A DNA stretch of 64,000 nt from Dirofilaria immitis. Its lineage: Eukaryota > Nematoda > Chromadorea > Rhabditida > Onchocercidae. Below are positions 1-12,232 of this stretch, piece after piece; positions within the stretch are counted from its first letter, which is position 1, and each line of letters opens with the position of its first letter. Under the pieces are notes generated by a model, which saw only the letters and a program-made list of their open reading frames with translations, searched no databases and had not been told where the DNA came from. The stretch is from NCBI GenBank assembly GCA_024305405.1, contig JAKNDB010000068.1:3348501-3412500 (forward strand), written 5' to 3'. Both the position numbers and the translations under genes were made by a program.

Positions 1-56
1 TACGTATGCGTGTATGTAAATGCGTATGCGTGTATGTAAATACGTATGTGTGTATG
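1..56. repeat. 20-bp tandem repeat
   Basis: Nearly three copies of a 20-bp unit (TACGTATGCGTGTATGTAAA and close variants) start at the window edge, so the array probably continues to the left. No coding sense is visible. Confidence 0.8.
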
Positions 57-330
57 TTTTGTTTACGTATATTATTTATTTATTTAATAAATGAAAATTA
101 AATATAATAAATTATAAAAAAAGATTTTATTTTAATTTTTATCAAAAATTTTAATTTTTTTGTTTTATAATAAAATAATTAAAATTGTAAAATTTTCTTT
201 TTTTTTCTTTTCGAAAAATTCTAATAACAAAAAAAAGAAAAAATTTATTTTAGCAATAAAATTATTTAATTGTTAATATTTATCATTTTGCTATTTATCA
301 AATAATCAATTTTTTTTAATTAAATAAAAA

Positions 331-428
331 TGATCGATAACTAAATGATCGATAAAAATGATCGATAACTAAATGATCGATAAAAATGATCGATAACTAA
401 ATGATCGATAAAAATGATCGATAGCTAA
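331..428. repeat. 28-bp tandem repeat rich in ATCGAT
   Basis: About 3.5 copies of a 28-bp unit begin at 331, 359, 387 and 415. Each unit holds two TGATCGATA motifs, one followed by a CTAAA spacer and the other by an A-run. The last copy decays after 424. The palindrome ATCGAT recurs about every 14 bp. Confidence 0.85.
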
Positions 429-511
429 ATGGGAAAAAGAAAAAAAACGAAGAAAAATTAATTTGTTGAATAAAAAAATGCATGTGAAATTGATGGAATC
501 GGAAAAGTTTT

Positions 512-512
512 A

Positions 513-545
<33 letters not shown>

Positions 546-606
546 CATATATATACATATATGTATATATATTTGTGTAATATATACATATATATATATA
601 TATATG
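512..606. repeat. (CA)n/(TA)n compound microsatellite
   Basis: A short CACACACA run passes into alternating TA with ATAC and ATGT interruptions. Open frames read across it (Ile/Tyr-rich) are products of the repeat. Confidence 0.85.
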
Positions 607-3365
607 TACAAATGCTATTAAGATTTTGAACAGTTTAAAGTTTAAATTATCATTTATCATTTTCTGCTTTAAAACAACTGACGTAGAAAGCAGCTAACAA
701 CAAAATGAATTATCAAAATTTTTGAAGTGATCAGAATTTTTTGAAATTATGAGAATTCGAAAAGATATTAATTGTTCGAAAAAATTTTTCGAAATTTCTG
801 AAATGTTACAAATTTTTATTTAATAATACGATAATCAAACAAATATTTCAAATGTAAATAATATGTATAAAACATAATTGAAATTAAATATTTTATTTAA
901 TAATATACGATAAGTGTTGCATAATATATCGAAATTAAAAATAGAATCAAACTAATAGTAATAATTCATTATATTTCAAAAGTTTAATTTAATTTTACGA
1001 AATTCTAATCATTTATTCCATGAATTATAGATTATGACAATTATATTTTCAATATAATTAAGAAAAGAAATAGAAAAAGCAATTAGTACGAAATATATAT
1101 TGCAAATTTTAATAGGATATGTCGAATGAAATGAAATTCGAGATTTTTCTGTTATAACGAAAAAAAAAGAAGAAAATGAAATTCATACCAGTATGATAAA
1201 GAAATACTAATATGTTAAATGTTATCATAAACATGATAAGCCTTATTTAGATCTAATTATTTAATTCATTTAAAAATTTCAACTATCTTTTAATGCAGCT
1301 TTTGCTATAAACAGCATGTAAAAACTTTTTCGTATCCGGATGGCATTTGTTGTTTACTTGCGGAAAGTTAACAACGGATATATTAACCTCTCTCTCTCCT
1401 ACATAAGACTTAAAGATAATAATCTCAGAAGTTTTTTGTTTACAAACTATTAGAGAGAGAAGGAGAGAGAGAGAAAGAGAGAGATGTTGCCAAGAAAATA
1501 ATAGTAATAATATATAATAACTATCAGCTAAATAATTGTTTACGAAAAATTTATTTTTTTAAAAAAGGAATTTATATATTTGGAAAAAACAATACTTTTA
1601 TTTCTTTAATTCAATGCTTGGGAAAAATTAGTTTTTAAAGAAATTTGGATAGAAATTTAAAATAAATTTATTAATGGAAATTATAGAAAATATATTTGAA
1701 TTAATATTATTATTATTATTAATATAATACTTAATTATAAAAAAATAAATTTACTTTTTATTATAAATCTAAAAAGAAAAGAAATGAATTAATTGAATAT
1801 ATCTGAAATATTCTATTAATTTTTCGTTTTTTTTTTTTTTGTCAATAAATCTTTCATTATTATTAATTAATTATTAACTCTCACCTTGTGAGAATTTATA
1901 TTACCTATTACCTATTTTTTTTGCCCCATTTTTCCCTCTTTTTCTTTTTCTAATTTAGCATTAACAGTTAAAAAATAAATAGTACCTAATCGAAGTGATG
2001 ATAATTTTGTTTTTCATTTCAATTAAAATATCAATAAATAGGTGTCAATTTTTTTTTTTACTTTTTGGAATGTCTAATATATTTTTACAATGATGAGACC
2101 ATTTAAACGTCAAAATCACATGTAAAATCTATGATCAACTAAGATTTGACTATTTGAACGTAAATTCCCACCAAAATTGCACGTAAAATCTATGATCGAT
2201 TGATATTGATAAAAGTCGATTTGTATAGCAGAAATTTACACACCGTATGTAGGATCGATGAACGATCGAAGATTTATGTTAGCATTGACGCGTAACGATT
2301 TATGATCGGTTAAAAATGATATTATTCATTTTTTTGTATGCCAGAATTTACATTAAGATTGACATGATTAAAGTTACTGATTTTGATCAAGACTGACGAA
2401 TTTTTTAAATGGCAGATTTACGATAAAGATTAAGATAAAGATTATGATTGATTAGCTGAAAATATTATCGCGAGTATAAATAAGTTAAAATATTAAATAT
2501 TAATTATAATTATATTAAATGAATATTAATTACGATTAATCAAATCTTACGATTAGGATGATTTTATATTTTAATCATGGATTAATATCAATGTAATTAG
2601 AATTAATCGCATTAATTTATTTAACATTTTAAATGTATTATTTTTTAATGAATTAAATTTTTGAAATATTCTAAATATTTATTTTTTTAAAATATTCAGC
2701 TTTTTTTTCCTTTATCAAATTGATAAAATTGAAAAATTAAATGCTTTAATAAATTATCATATGCTAATAAACAATTAGCTATTATATGGAAGATTATCAA
2801 ATTAAAAGTTTTAAATATTATGCTTATTTTTGTTAACATTTATTTGATAATTAAGAAGCATTTTTTCAAGACATAATTTTTATACTTAAAATGAAATAAA
2901 TAAATTGTAATTAATATAAATTAATTAATTAAATTCTTAGTACGCTTTATATATTTTAATCATTCAATGTATTTTATAGTTAATTTAAATTTTAAAAAAT
3001 AAAATAATAATTTAATAGAATTAATGATAAAAAAAAATTAAGCAAATATCTTTTCATCAAAATAATAATGAAAAAAAATAAAATAAACGAAAAGAAAAGA
3101 TGAAAATAATAATGAAACTTTATTTTTATTACTGCTATAATTTGAAATGATATAACATAAAGAATGAATACAGTAAAATCAAATAAATGCATAATATTAT
3201 AGCATTCAAAAAATATGATAAAATTTGAAATTAATTCGAATTGTGATAATCAACTAATTTAGATTATAATTACGCGTAACTAATGCAAATGCAAATATTC
3301 AATAATAATTTGATATTATTTCATCTTTAAATGAGAATTACGAAAAGGAATAGAGAAAAAAAGAT
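607..3365. other. AT-rich intergenic DNA without recognisable gene
   Basis: No exon-like segment with splice sites or conserved protein motif was seen on either strand. The stretch holds a pyrimidine block (CTCTCTCTCC near 1390) facing a purine block (GAGAGAGAAGG near 1455), which could pair as a hairpin. Between about 2100 and 2330 there are diverged near-repeats built around the phrase AAATCTATGATC. Confidence 0.5.
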
Positions 3366-3369
3366 ATTA

Positions 3370-3370
<1 letters not shown>

Positions 3371-3417
<47 letters not shown>

Positions 3418-3460
3418 TAATAATAATAATAATAATAATAATAATAGTAATAATAATAAA
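3371..3460. repeat. (AAT)n microsatellite
   Basis: About 30 AAT triplets with single GAT and AGT interruptions. Confidence 0.9.
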
Positions 3461-4192
3461 GTTACCTTAGGCAAATTTATAAACCAAAAGGGTTATGAGC
3501 TTTTAATTTTAAGCTGAAAATAATGATGAAAAACGTTATCATTTAAAATTTCCTTTCTTATCTCTCTTTTCTTTCATATATATATATACATCTTAAAATA
3601 CATATAAGTTATCATCGTATATAATTGGAATTTATAAAAATTCAAAATTATTCCTCGGAAATTTTAAACTGAAATTTAGACAAAATACGCTATATACACC
3701 CACTCAGACATATGTACATTACAATTCGTATTTTTAAATTTTGTTAAACTGAAAATAAACAGGAAGAAGAAAATATGTCAAATATTATGCTATCTTCTAG
3801 CACCTATTGCCATCACTCAACGTTTATTTTTTTCTTAAACTATTCATCGATTAACTTATACATTTATTGTAATATTCAAAAAAATTTTTTTTTCAATTAT
3901 TAAATTAACTAAAAAATTTATTGATTATTTGATATGAAAAAATATACTTATCAAAATAATCCTTTTCCAATTTCATTCATTTAATCATGTCTCTGTAAAT
4001 TTTTTTTTTTTTTTTTTTAAAGCAAAATTGCGAATCAATCCCATTTTATAGCTTTTTATTTTCTTTCGTCTTAATCCTAATGCTTATTTTAATTTGTCAA
4101 TCTAATTTTTTTTTCGCTTTTTTTTGTTTACCAAACAAAACTTATTCATCCATACATCATTTCTGTTTCCTATTTTCTTTTTATCATTTCTT
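3461..4192. other. AT-rich intergenic DNA, nothing recognised
   Basis: Poly-T and poly-A tracts and low-complexity sequence. No supported exon, RNA gene or mobile-element end was seen. Confidence 0.4.
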
Positions 4193-4285
4193 AAATTTTC
4201 CTATTAATAATATTTCATTTGTTAAATTTTCCTATTAATAATATTTCATTTGTTAAATTTTCCTATTAATAATATTTCATTTGTT
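4193..4285. repeat. 31-bp tandem triplication
   Basis: Three identical 31-bp copies begin at 4193, 4224 and 4255, each starting AAATTTTCCTATTAAT. Exact identity in otherwise drifting DNA suggests recent slippage or unequal exchange. Confidence 0.9.
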
Positions 4286-4779
4286 AAATTTCCCTCCCAA
4301 AAAAAAAAAAATGATTTTTCATATTTTTATTATATTTTTTTAATTAAAAATTTTTCGTCAATTTTAATTAAATATTTTATTAATTTTTTTCTTTTTTTTT
4401 TCACATTTCTTCTTATCAATTAAGCAATTTAATTAATAATTATTATATAAAAAGGAGAAAATTATAAAAGTTAGGAAGAAAAGCAAAAAAAAAAGCAACG
4501 TAGTAAGCGTAAAATATATGCATCGTTAAAAGCTTTTTTTTTTTGCCGAAAGGCAAAACAAGTTGGAAAAGTTTGAAGTGTGTTGGTAATTTTGAAAGTG
4601 CTAAGTGAGAATATTGAGATTTATAATAGCTTAACGATAATTTCTCAACTAATCATTCTATCTCCTCTTATCTTCTATCTATACTTTCTCTCACGCTTTT
4701 TAAAATTCTATTACTTCAAACTTTGATAACACATTTTCCTCACAATCATTTAAACATTAATACATCGAATGAAATATTA

Positions 4780-4990
4780 TATTTATATATGCATATACGT
4801 ATGTATGTATATATTATTATCCACAATTATTTACATCCTTGCATACTTGCATGAAAAATATTACTCGCATATAATTAATTGCATGCACAAATATCTGCAT
4901 GTAATATATTATCTTACATATTGTTCATAGAAATATGTGCCTGCATGCAAACATTATCCTGCACATAATTGCATGCATACTGTACTTGTA
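4780..4990. repeat. Cluster of GCATGCA-like motifs
   Basis: Multiple TTGCATGCA, CTGCATG and TGCATAC motifs recur roughly every 20 to 45 bp (for example near 4880, 4900, 4942 and 4970), next to alternating TATGTATG. This may be a degraded tandem repeat or a cluster of palindromic binding sites. No gene lies within several kilobases. Confidence 0.5.
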
Positions 4991-5374
4991 AACTATGATA
5001 AAATTTTAAAAGTATCAAAGCCGATGATATGGTCGAATAAAATAATTTAGAAAATACGTTGAATCAATTTAAGTAATTCATTTTTTAGACTGCAATGAAT
5101 TTTTCGATTTTTTTTGACTATTAAAAAATCCCTCAGAGGAATGTTACGATTCGAAAAGTTTAAAAAATTGACACCAAAATTTCTAATTTGAAAATTTGGA
5201 AGGAAAAAAAAGAAAATAAATTGAAAAATTTCGAAGTTGATCAATATTTTTAAACACATAACAAACTATCATGAATATTTGAAAAGCGAATTTTTAGAAA
5301 TATTTCTAAAAGTATGAAAATAAGTTTAGGAAAATTAAAAAAATAAAAAAATTGGCACATACATTTTGTACAAA

Positions 5375-5750
5375 TGTTATATTCAATCTTTTTATAACGA
5401 TTATAAATTAATTTGTAAAATTGTTAAATACAGTGTTTTCCTTAGATATAATATATTATAGTAATGAAGAAAAAGAAAGAATGAAAAATGTTTATGGTAG
5501 TGCATTACCGTAAACTTCATTTATCATTAATTTCGATAGAATGACTATTTTTGTCTGGAAAATATGTAAGTGATTAGCATACTTAAAGCTCTATAAGTCA
5601 ACTTTTTTGCAGCGATCGTAAATTGATTTATAAAAACATTAATTATAATATTTGTCCCATGCAAAAAGTATGATGGTTTCGAAGAAAAAGAAATGATACT
5701 ACCATAAACCAGCATTTATCGATAATTTCGATTATATATTTAAATTTACT
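5375..5750. repeat. Diverged tandem duplication of about 200 bp
   Basis: The block at about 5375-5555 is echoed at about 5585-5750. Both run in the same order through a 'CGAT..TAAATT.ATTT.TAAAA' segment, a GAAGAAAAAGAAA segment, a 'GGTAGT..ACC.TAAAC' segment and a 'CATTTATC..TAATTTCGAT' segment. Stops occur in all frames, so this is an old noncoding duplication. Confidence 0.5.
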
Positions 5751-8700
5751 ACCTCTGAAAGCTGTGAAAAATGACATGCAATTATTGTATTGAAAGAATT
5801 ATCGATAAGTGGGAATTTCACATAACTATTTCAAATTTTATCCAGTTATTAGACTTTTCACATATGCAAAGAAAGTCACTTTTTTTTTAAAAAATTTTAG
5901 AAGATTGAAAAAACGGTTATCAATTGTAAACAGTTACTTTACTGAGCAAGATTTAAAGCTTATACAATATGTTTCATAATAATCTTATCATCAATTAAAT
6001 TGACTGCCAAATATGCGAAATGAAAATAGTTAAATATTAAGTAAATTATTTATAAAATGTAAGCAAAATGATTTCTATTTCTTTTTCCACATTATTTTAT
6101 TCTCTCCTACTTCGAGTTGCCAGATCATGAATCGTTTTCGGTTTCGATTTTTCTTTTCGAGACAAAATATATTTTATTTTGCAAATTATTGAAAAATATC
6201 TTATGAAACAATATCATAAAATTCTTGCTAAGTTATAATATGATTCATGAATTCAGATGAAAATCAGAAATTATCGCTCAATTTAATTTCAACATTATCA
6301 ATAATAATCTATTCTATTATTTTATTTAAAAAACTGATTGAATTGGAATTTTTAATATCTAACTATTTTTATGTTGTTTTTTGTTTTTCACATTAAGAAA
6401 ATTTAAAATGCTATATCGTTTTGCAATTCAATTAATCAATAAGCAAAATCAATATTTAATTAAGAAACTGATTCATTCACATGTGGAAAAAAAGAAATAC
6501 ATATCATCATTTTTTGATTGCTTCATAAGTGATATATCTAAAAATGTTTTTTCAATTCAATGATAAAATATATTGTTATCATTTATACGGAAAATTGAAA
6601 AATATCCAAAAAATAACCATTGTGCTTTTTGTTCGTTAATAAATAGAATTCTTTTCATTTCATTTCATTAATAATTTGTGCCTTAAACAAACCATTATGC
6701 AAAACATGTAATTAAATGATTAAATAAAAAATTATTACAAAAATAATTAATCGCTTATTGTTCAATTGGATATAACAATTAATCATTACGTAAGATAAAT
6801 ATCAATTAGGAAAAATACTGAATTTATAACTTGGCAAAATATTTAAATTAATTCATTGGTTTACGATAAAAAATATTCTCGGAAATTTAAAGTTGTTAGT
6901 TTAATGTAATAAAATGAAATATCTTGAAATAATTTATAGAATTTGCAATGGATATCAATAGTGTTAAAAGTTGCTTAATCAGAAATGATAATTGATTAAC
7001 GGAAATCATTGATTGAAATATGTTTTAAAAAACAGAAAAATTAGTTAAGTAATTGAAAAAAAAAAAAACAAAAATAAAATAAATTGCCATCTCATCAGAC
7101 ACTTCGATTATAGAATTTAAGTATGAAATCAACGCAGAAAATACAATTATTATCAACGACAACTATTTTATCCTTTATACTTTCCGGCTTTTTGCTTCAA
7201 ATTAAAATCAACCATCAAGATTGATTATGTCCTAAAAGTTCAACTATTACGATGAAATATATCTTACCAACAAATAACATTTAAATTCAAGCAGTTATTT
7301 TACCGAACAAACAAGAAAAATGCTTCCTTTTTTTTAAAGCTTTTGAAGTTATAAGTTGCAAATTAAAAATTATCATGATAAAAATAAACGTGATAAATTT
7401 AATTTCTTGAAGTTACAAAAACTTAAATCTAATAGAATTTAAAAACAAACTTGTTATAATGGATTGGAAAAGAAGTCATTAAATTAAAAATATAAATGAA
7501 TAAAATAAGAAAATGGTTTTAATAAAATGAATGCTAGCCTTCAACATTTATCGTTGTCATTGCAAGAAAAAGAAATACATGTTTGAAAAGTTTTTTAAGC
7601 TTTCGTTTCAAGAACAAAAAAATTTTTTTTGATCATAAAGTTTAATGAAAAAAAGTGTCAACTGCAATTTCGTAAATTTTTTTGGCCATGAAATTTTATG
7701 CAAAAAGATCCAGGCATAATTTTGTGCAATGTATGCATGTATTGTCCTTTTTAGTATAAAATTTATTTTTAATTTGTTGTTTGAAAATCATCAACTTCTA
7801 AATATAGAAAAACTTTTGATTTTTGACAAGTGTCTAGAAAGAAATTTTAATTTTACATATTTTAGCGCAAAATAAACTTAAAGCAATAATATTTGCTGAT
7901 AATATGGAGAAGGGGAAATTTCTTAATCAAACCGAAGTCGTTATTCATTGCAGTCATTTTTTTTTTACTTAACTGACTTTTGGACTATTTGATAAAGATA
8001 AGTGATGATAAGGTACTAAACTGAATCGAACATTAAAAATTTGCTCAAGAAGGAAATTTTAAAGTTTGAAAAAATAAATTTATTATCGGGTTTGGCAATA
8101 ATTTCGATAGCGATTTTTTCATTTTCAGATTTATTCTTATTTTTCTTTTATTTTGTTTATCAATTTTTTTATTACTTTCTTATCGAACTGTTTAACAAAG
8201 AGTTACAAAAATAAATAAAAATATTTAAAAAAAAATTCAACTATTTGTTTATACTTTGTGCTACTGTTTTTATCGTAGTTATTGACGAAACGAATTTATT
8301 GACGAAACGAATTCATAATATCGAATTACAATTTCTTTTCATATATTATAATAAATGAAAAAAATTATATTTTAAGTTGTAAAAAATTGCAATCTACTTG
8401 AAAAAGATATGTATTTGGAATTTATCATGTTATATTACATTCATTGGTACTGAAATATATATAATACATATTTGAAATGAAAGATATGTATTTCAGATTC
8501 AGAGTCTGGATATATGAAATATGTTCATACTGTACACGTATATTTAAAATTAATAGATGCGCTTAAATCAGGAAAAAGCAGAAAATTATTTATGCAAATA
8601 AAATATAGAGAAAAGGCATATATTTCCCGAGAAAAAAAATGATTCTCGACTTACTACGCTTCAGGAACATTCGTGCAATAGAAAATCGCATAATTTTGGG

Positions 8701-11700
8701 TGTTTATAAATATTTGAATAAAGATACTTGCCATTTTTAACGCATAATTAAAATATATTTAAAAAAAAAACTATGTATTCCAGACTCTGAATCATCTTCA
8801 ACAAATTTGTAGTAAAAAAAGAGCTGAAATTTGTAAATATGCTTTCACAAAAATTAATCTCTTATAAAATCTTATATTTTATACTATAGGACGAAAAGAG
8901 ATAGAGGGAAAAAGACATGTAGCACTTAATGATATATAGTAGATTTTATATGTGACATGCTACATATTACTGTAATCTTTTGTGAGTATTATCATAATTA
9001 TTTTGCATGATGATACTATAATTGTTTTGATCTTCTCAGAAAAAAAGGAATTCTTAGGGTTATGAAATCAATTTCTTCTGATCTCATACGATCCGATTTA
9101 TTATCTATTTATATCAAATTTCAAAAATATAATCATCACATGTTTCAACAATATTAAATTATTACTACTATCTCAAAAAAAAATTTAATAATATTAATTT
9201 TATTTTATAAGAATGTATACATTTCTTTCATTTACAATTATATAATTTGACAACTTATTAATTAGATAATTATAAGCAGTTTTCTATTAAATTCATTTCA
9301 GCCAAGGACAATAATAATCATTATAAATATTCATTCAAATATAATGCAAGAAAATGTAAAATATTAATGAAAAAGATATAGAGCAAACATTAATATAAAT
9401 TTTATATCAATGGATGAACAGATATGATAACTGATTTGAAAAAATTCCCAAATAAATAAATAATGTCATAAATCGGATAACTTATATCATTACGAAAAGA
9501 ATATGATACTTAAAAGGCATTAATACTTAACGAACATGAAAAACAAAATGGAACAGAAGGAGAAAAAAACGATGGAGAAAAGAGTTTATTGAATTGTCCG
9601 AATAATTCGTTCATAGTTCTGTGGACTATTGCTTTTGAAGTGTTCAAATTTTTTTGGTTCAAAAATTTATCTAAAGATATTTAAAGATAATTAAATAGAA
9701 TGGATCTTACAATTAACTGTATTATAGCAGTAGTAAATAGGAATGGAAATTACTGTCATCAATTATTATTATAGCTTTAGTAGAACATCTCATATTTCTT
9801 ACTATTTTTCGTAGTTGTTTATTTAAATATATATTTACCTATATATATATAATAAATAAATGGATATGATGATATTGACTTTTTAATTTGCGAAAAATAT
9901 TACGGTAAATGCTCTGTAAATATTTCACATCAATATTTCCATATTTCGATCCATTATCGATTAATTTTATTATTTTTGCGATATAAAATTGTAGATTATG
10001 CATAAGGACGGATTCAAAAAAATCAATATGTATATATATTGTACAATGGTGCTTATATAGTGAATATAATACTGGAACATTAAATATAATACTTGTTATA
10101 CCAAAAAAGTTAAATAGGGGCATATCGATTAAATTCAGTTTGCCTTACAAATGTTACTTATGTATAAAATATAACAGTTTAACATTTAATTTAATATTCT
10201 CATTTTCATAAACGCATATACAATATGTAATTAATGCAAAAAAAATTTTGTTAAACGATGCTTATTATTATTATTAGTGATAATAGTACTAATATTTATA
10301 ACTACTATTTATAACTGCTTTTTAGTTTCAAATTCAAATATTTTAGTAGTGGTAATAAAATGCAATAGAAAATATTTTGTTTATCAAAGTTTTAAAAATT
10401 CACAAATTATATGATGTATTACTAATAATATAAGAATTATCTTACTGATTTTAACATTTTTATTAATTTTCAAACAAATAGTAACGATTATATATTATTC
10501 ACAAGCAGCTTTTTTTTCATTTTATTCCGTCGAATAATTTTGGTAAAATTTAAATCTCAATTAAATTTTTCAAAGAATTAACATCGCATACTTTTTTCAA
10601 TTTATATTTTTATGAATTTACGTTAACTTGAAATTACTAGCAAATTAATTTCATAAGTTTTTCTTATTGGTAGTTATAGAATGAGTTTTTTTTTTTATAT
10701 TTAGGTAAATTATTAGAAGTTATTTTTGATAATTATCTAATTGATAGATTACATAAATTTTATTTTATCAATTACGATACAAAAATTTTATATATGCTAT
10801 CTAAATAATGATAAGGGATAAATGAATTATCCTGCTAATAAATAAGTTAAAATGAAAATAGTAGTTTCTTCAGCCATAATTTTATGTCTTAACAAATATG
10901 ACAATTATTTCGAGTAAAAATAGAAATCTATAATTACTATGAAGCAAAAAATATATAATAACTAATTTTTTTTCACTTTTTGTAATAATTTCCTTCCAGG
11001 ATAAATTTAAAAAGGCTAGAAATAATTTATATGATAATATGAATTAATATTCAAATTATATATAACTTATAATTCTACAATTTAAAGCCACGAGAAATCA
11101 CAAGAATCATTAGATTTACGAAAACAATGACCTATCTCCAGTTAAACCGATTCCAGAGACTCGACTCTTTAATCGGAAAAAGGAACTCTTTCTCGGGCTT
11201 TCCTAAATATTTCCGAGATTTTTGCTTTACTGCGTTAAATCTATGTTTGAGGATGTGGATATTTCACAAATGTTTTTAGCTAATTTTAGTATTTTAATGC
11301 GGATAGGAGAAATTTATTTATCCAGCAAGTATTTGTTCATTATTCCGAGAAATCATAGCTGTTTATTATAATAATTTTTTATATTCAAATTGTAAAATAA
11401 TTTATAATTTTATCAATGTCTTAATCTAATTCTAATATTTGAGTACGAACAGGAAAAAATTTATTGTTTATTCTTTCATTATTAATTACTATGATTTCTA
11501 TTATATCGTTTTATTTTTTATCCATTAGTTAATTTTTCAAGTAATGAATCTTAATCATCTTATCATTTTGATCAGAAAATAAGTTATTTCAATTTTACCT
11601 TACTCATATTTAAATATTAAAATTAAGCCTAAAGCAGTAATCTATTTTTATCATTTTTATATTTAAGTAATCTTAATATTTAAATAGGAACGAAGAAACA

Positions 11701-12045
11701 TATATTGTACTTAAGTCTAAGTGATTCCTAGATTTTCATTCGTTCATTGCACTAAATATTTTAAATTCTTATTTATCCATCAATTTCTAAATCTTAATCC
11801 AACAGTTGCTCCAAACCACATTAATTATTTAAAAGCAATATGCAAGAAAATGAAATTAGTGCAAATAAAATAAAAATAAAATTCTAAAAGGAAGCGAAAA
11901 AAGACGAAATGAAATAGAATTTAAAATAATTTTCAAATAAATTTGAATTTAAAATATAATAGCAATATGAACAGAGTAGGTAAAACATGAAATAGAAAAA
12001 GAAAATATAGAAAGCAATAAGGAAATGGATATGTTTAATTAATTT
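5751..12045. other. Long AT-rich gene-free stretch
   Basis: I found no exon, tRNA or transposon terminus that can be supported. Short open frames at 6381-6563 (+) and 9839-10123 (-) have the amino-acid make-up of random AT-rich DNA and no flanking splice signals. A 33-codon ATG frame near 7121, with a hydrophobic middle like a signal peptide, is too short to separate from chance. A 15-bp inverted pair (8496-8510 and 8779-8793) and a slightly GC-richer patch at about 11,100-11,260 are the only local features. Confidence 0.4.
8496..8793. repeat. Inverted repeat with 15-bp perfect arms
   Basis: GATTCAGAGTCTGGA at 8496-8510 is the exact reverse complement of TCCAGACTCTGAATC at 8779-8793, with about 270 bp between. 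Flanking similarity (ATGTATT) extends the match a little. No coding potential lies between the arms. Confidence 0.6.
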
Positions 12046-12049
12046 AAGA

Positions 12050-12232
12050 ATAGATAAAAAGAGAAAAAAGTTTTATCAGATCAGATAATGCCATGCTTCC
12101 ACATATCTGGTAAACAGAAAAGTTTTTAAGCAAAATTTTTCCTTTTCAAAGGTCTTCGAAGTTGCTGGACAAAAGCTTTGCTTAAATAGCAGTATGGCAT
12201 TGCCTGATAAAATTTTTTCTTTTTATCTATTA
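12050..12232. repeat. Fold-back (inverted repeat) element, possible MITE remnant
   Basis: The outer arms at 12050-12096 and 12191-12232 are imperfect reverse complements sharing AATAGATAAAAAG, TTTTATCA and AATGCCAT. An inner pair (TTTAAGCAAA near 12127 and TTTGCTTAAA near 12176) continues the stem toward the centre. The whole 183-bp block could fold into one long hairpin. There is no ORF. A non-autonomous fold-back transposon remnant or a hairpin transcript are both possible. Confidence 0.65.

Noticed and set aside
397..660. 87-codon minus-strand frame
   Set aside because: Mostly TA/CA microsatellite.
1380..1490. CT and GA blocks as a transposon terminal inverted repeat
   Set aside because: Low-complexity complementarity only; no target-site duplication or internal coding sequence.
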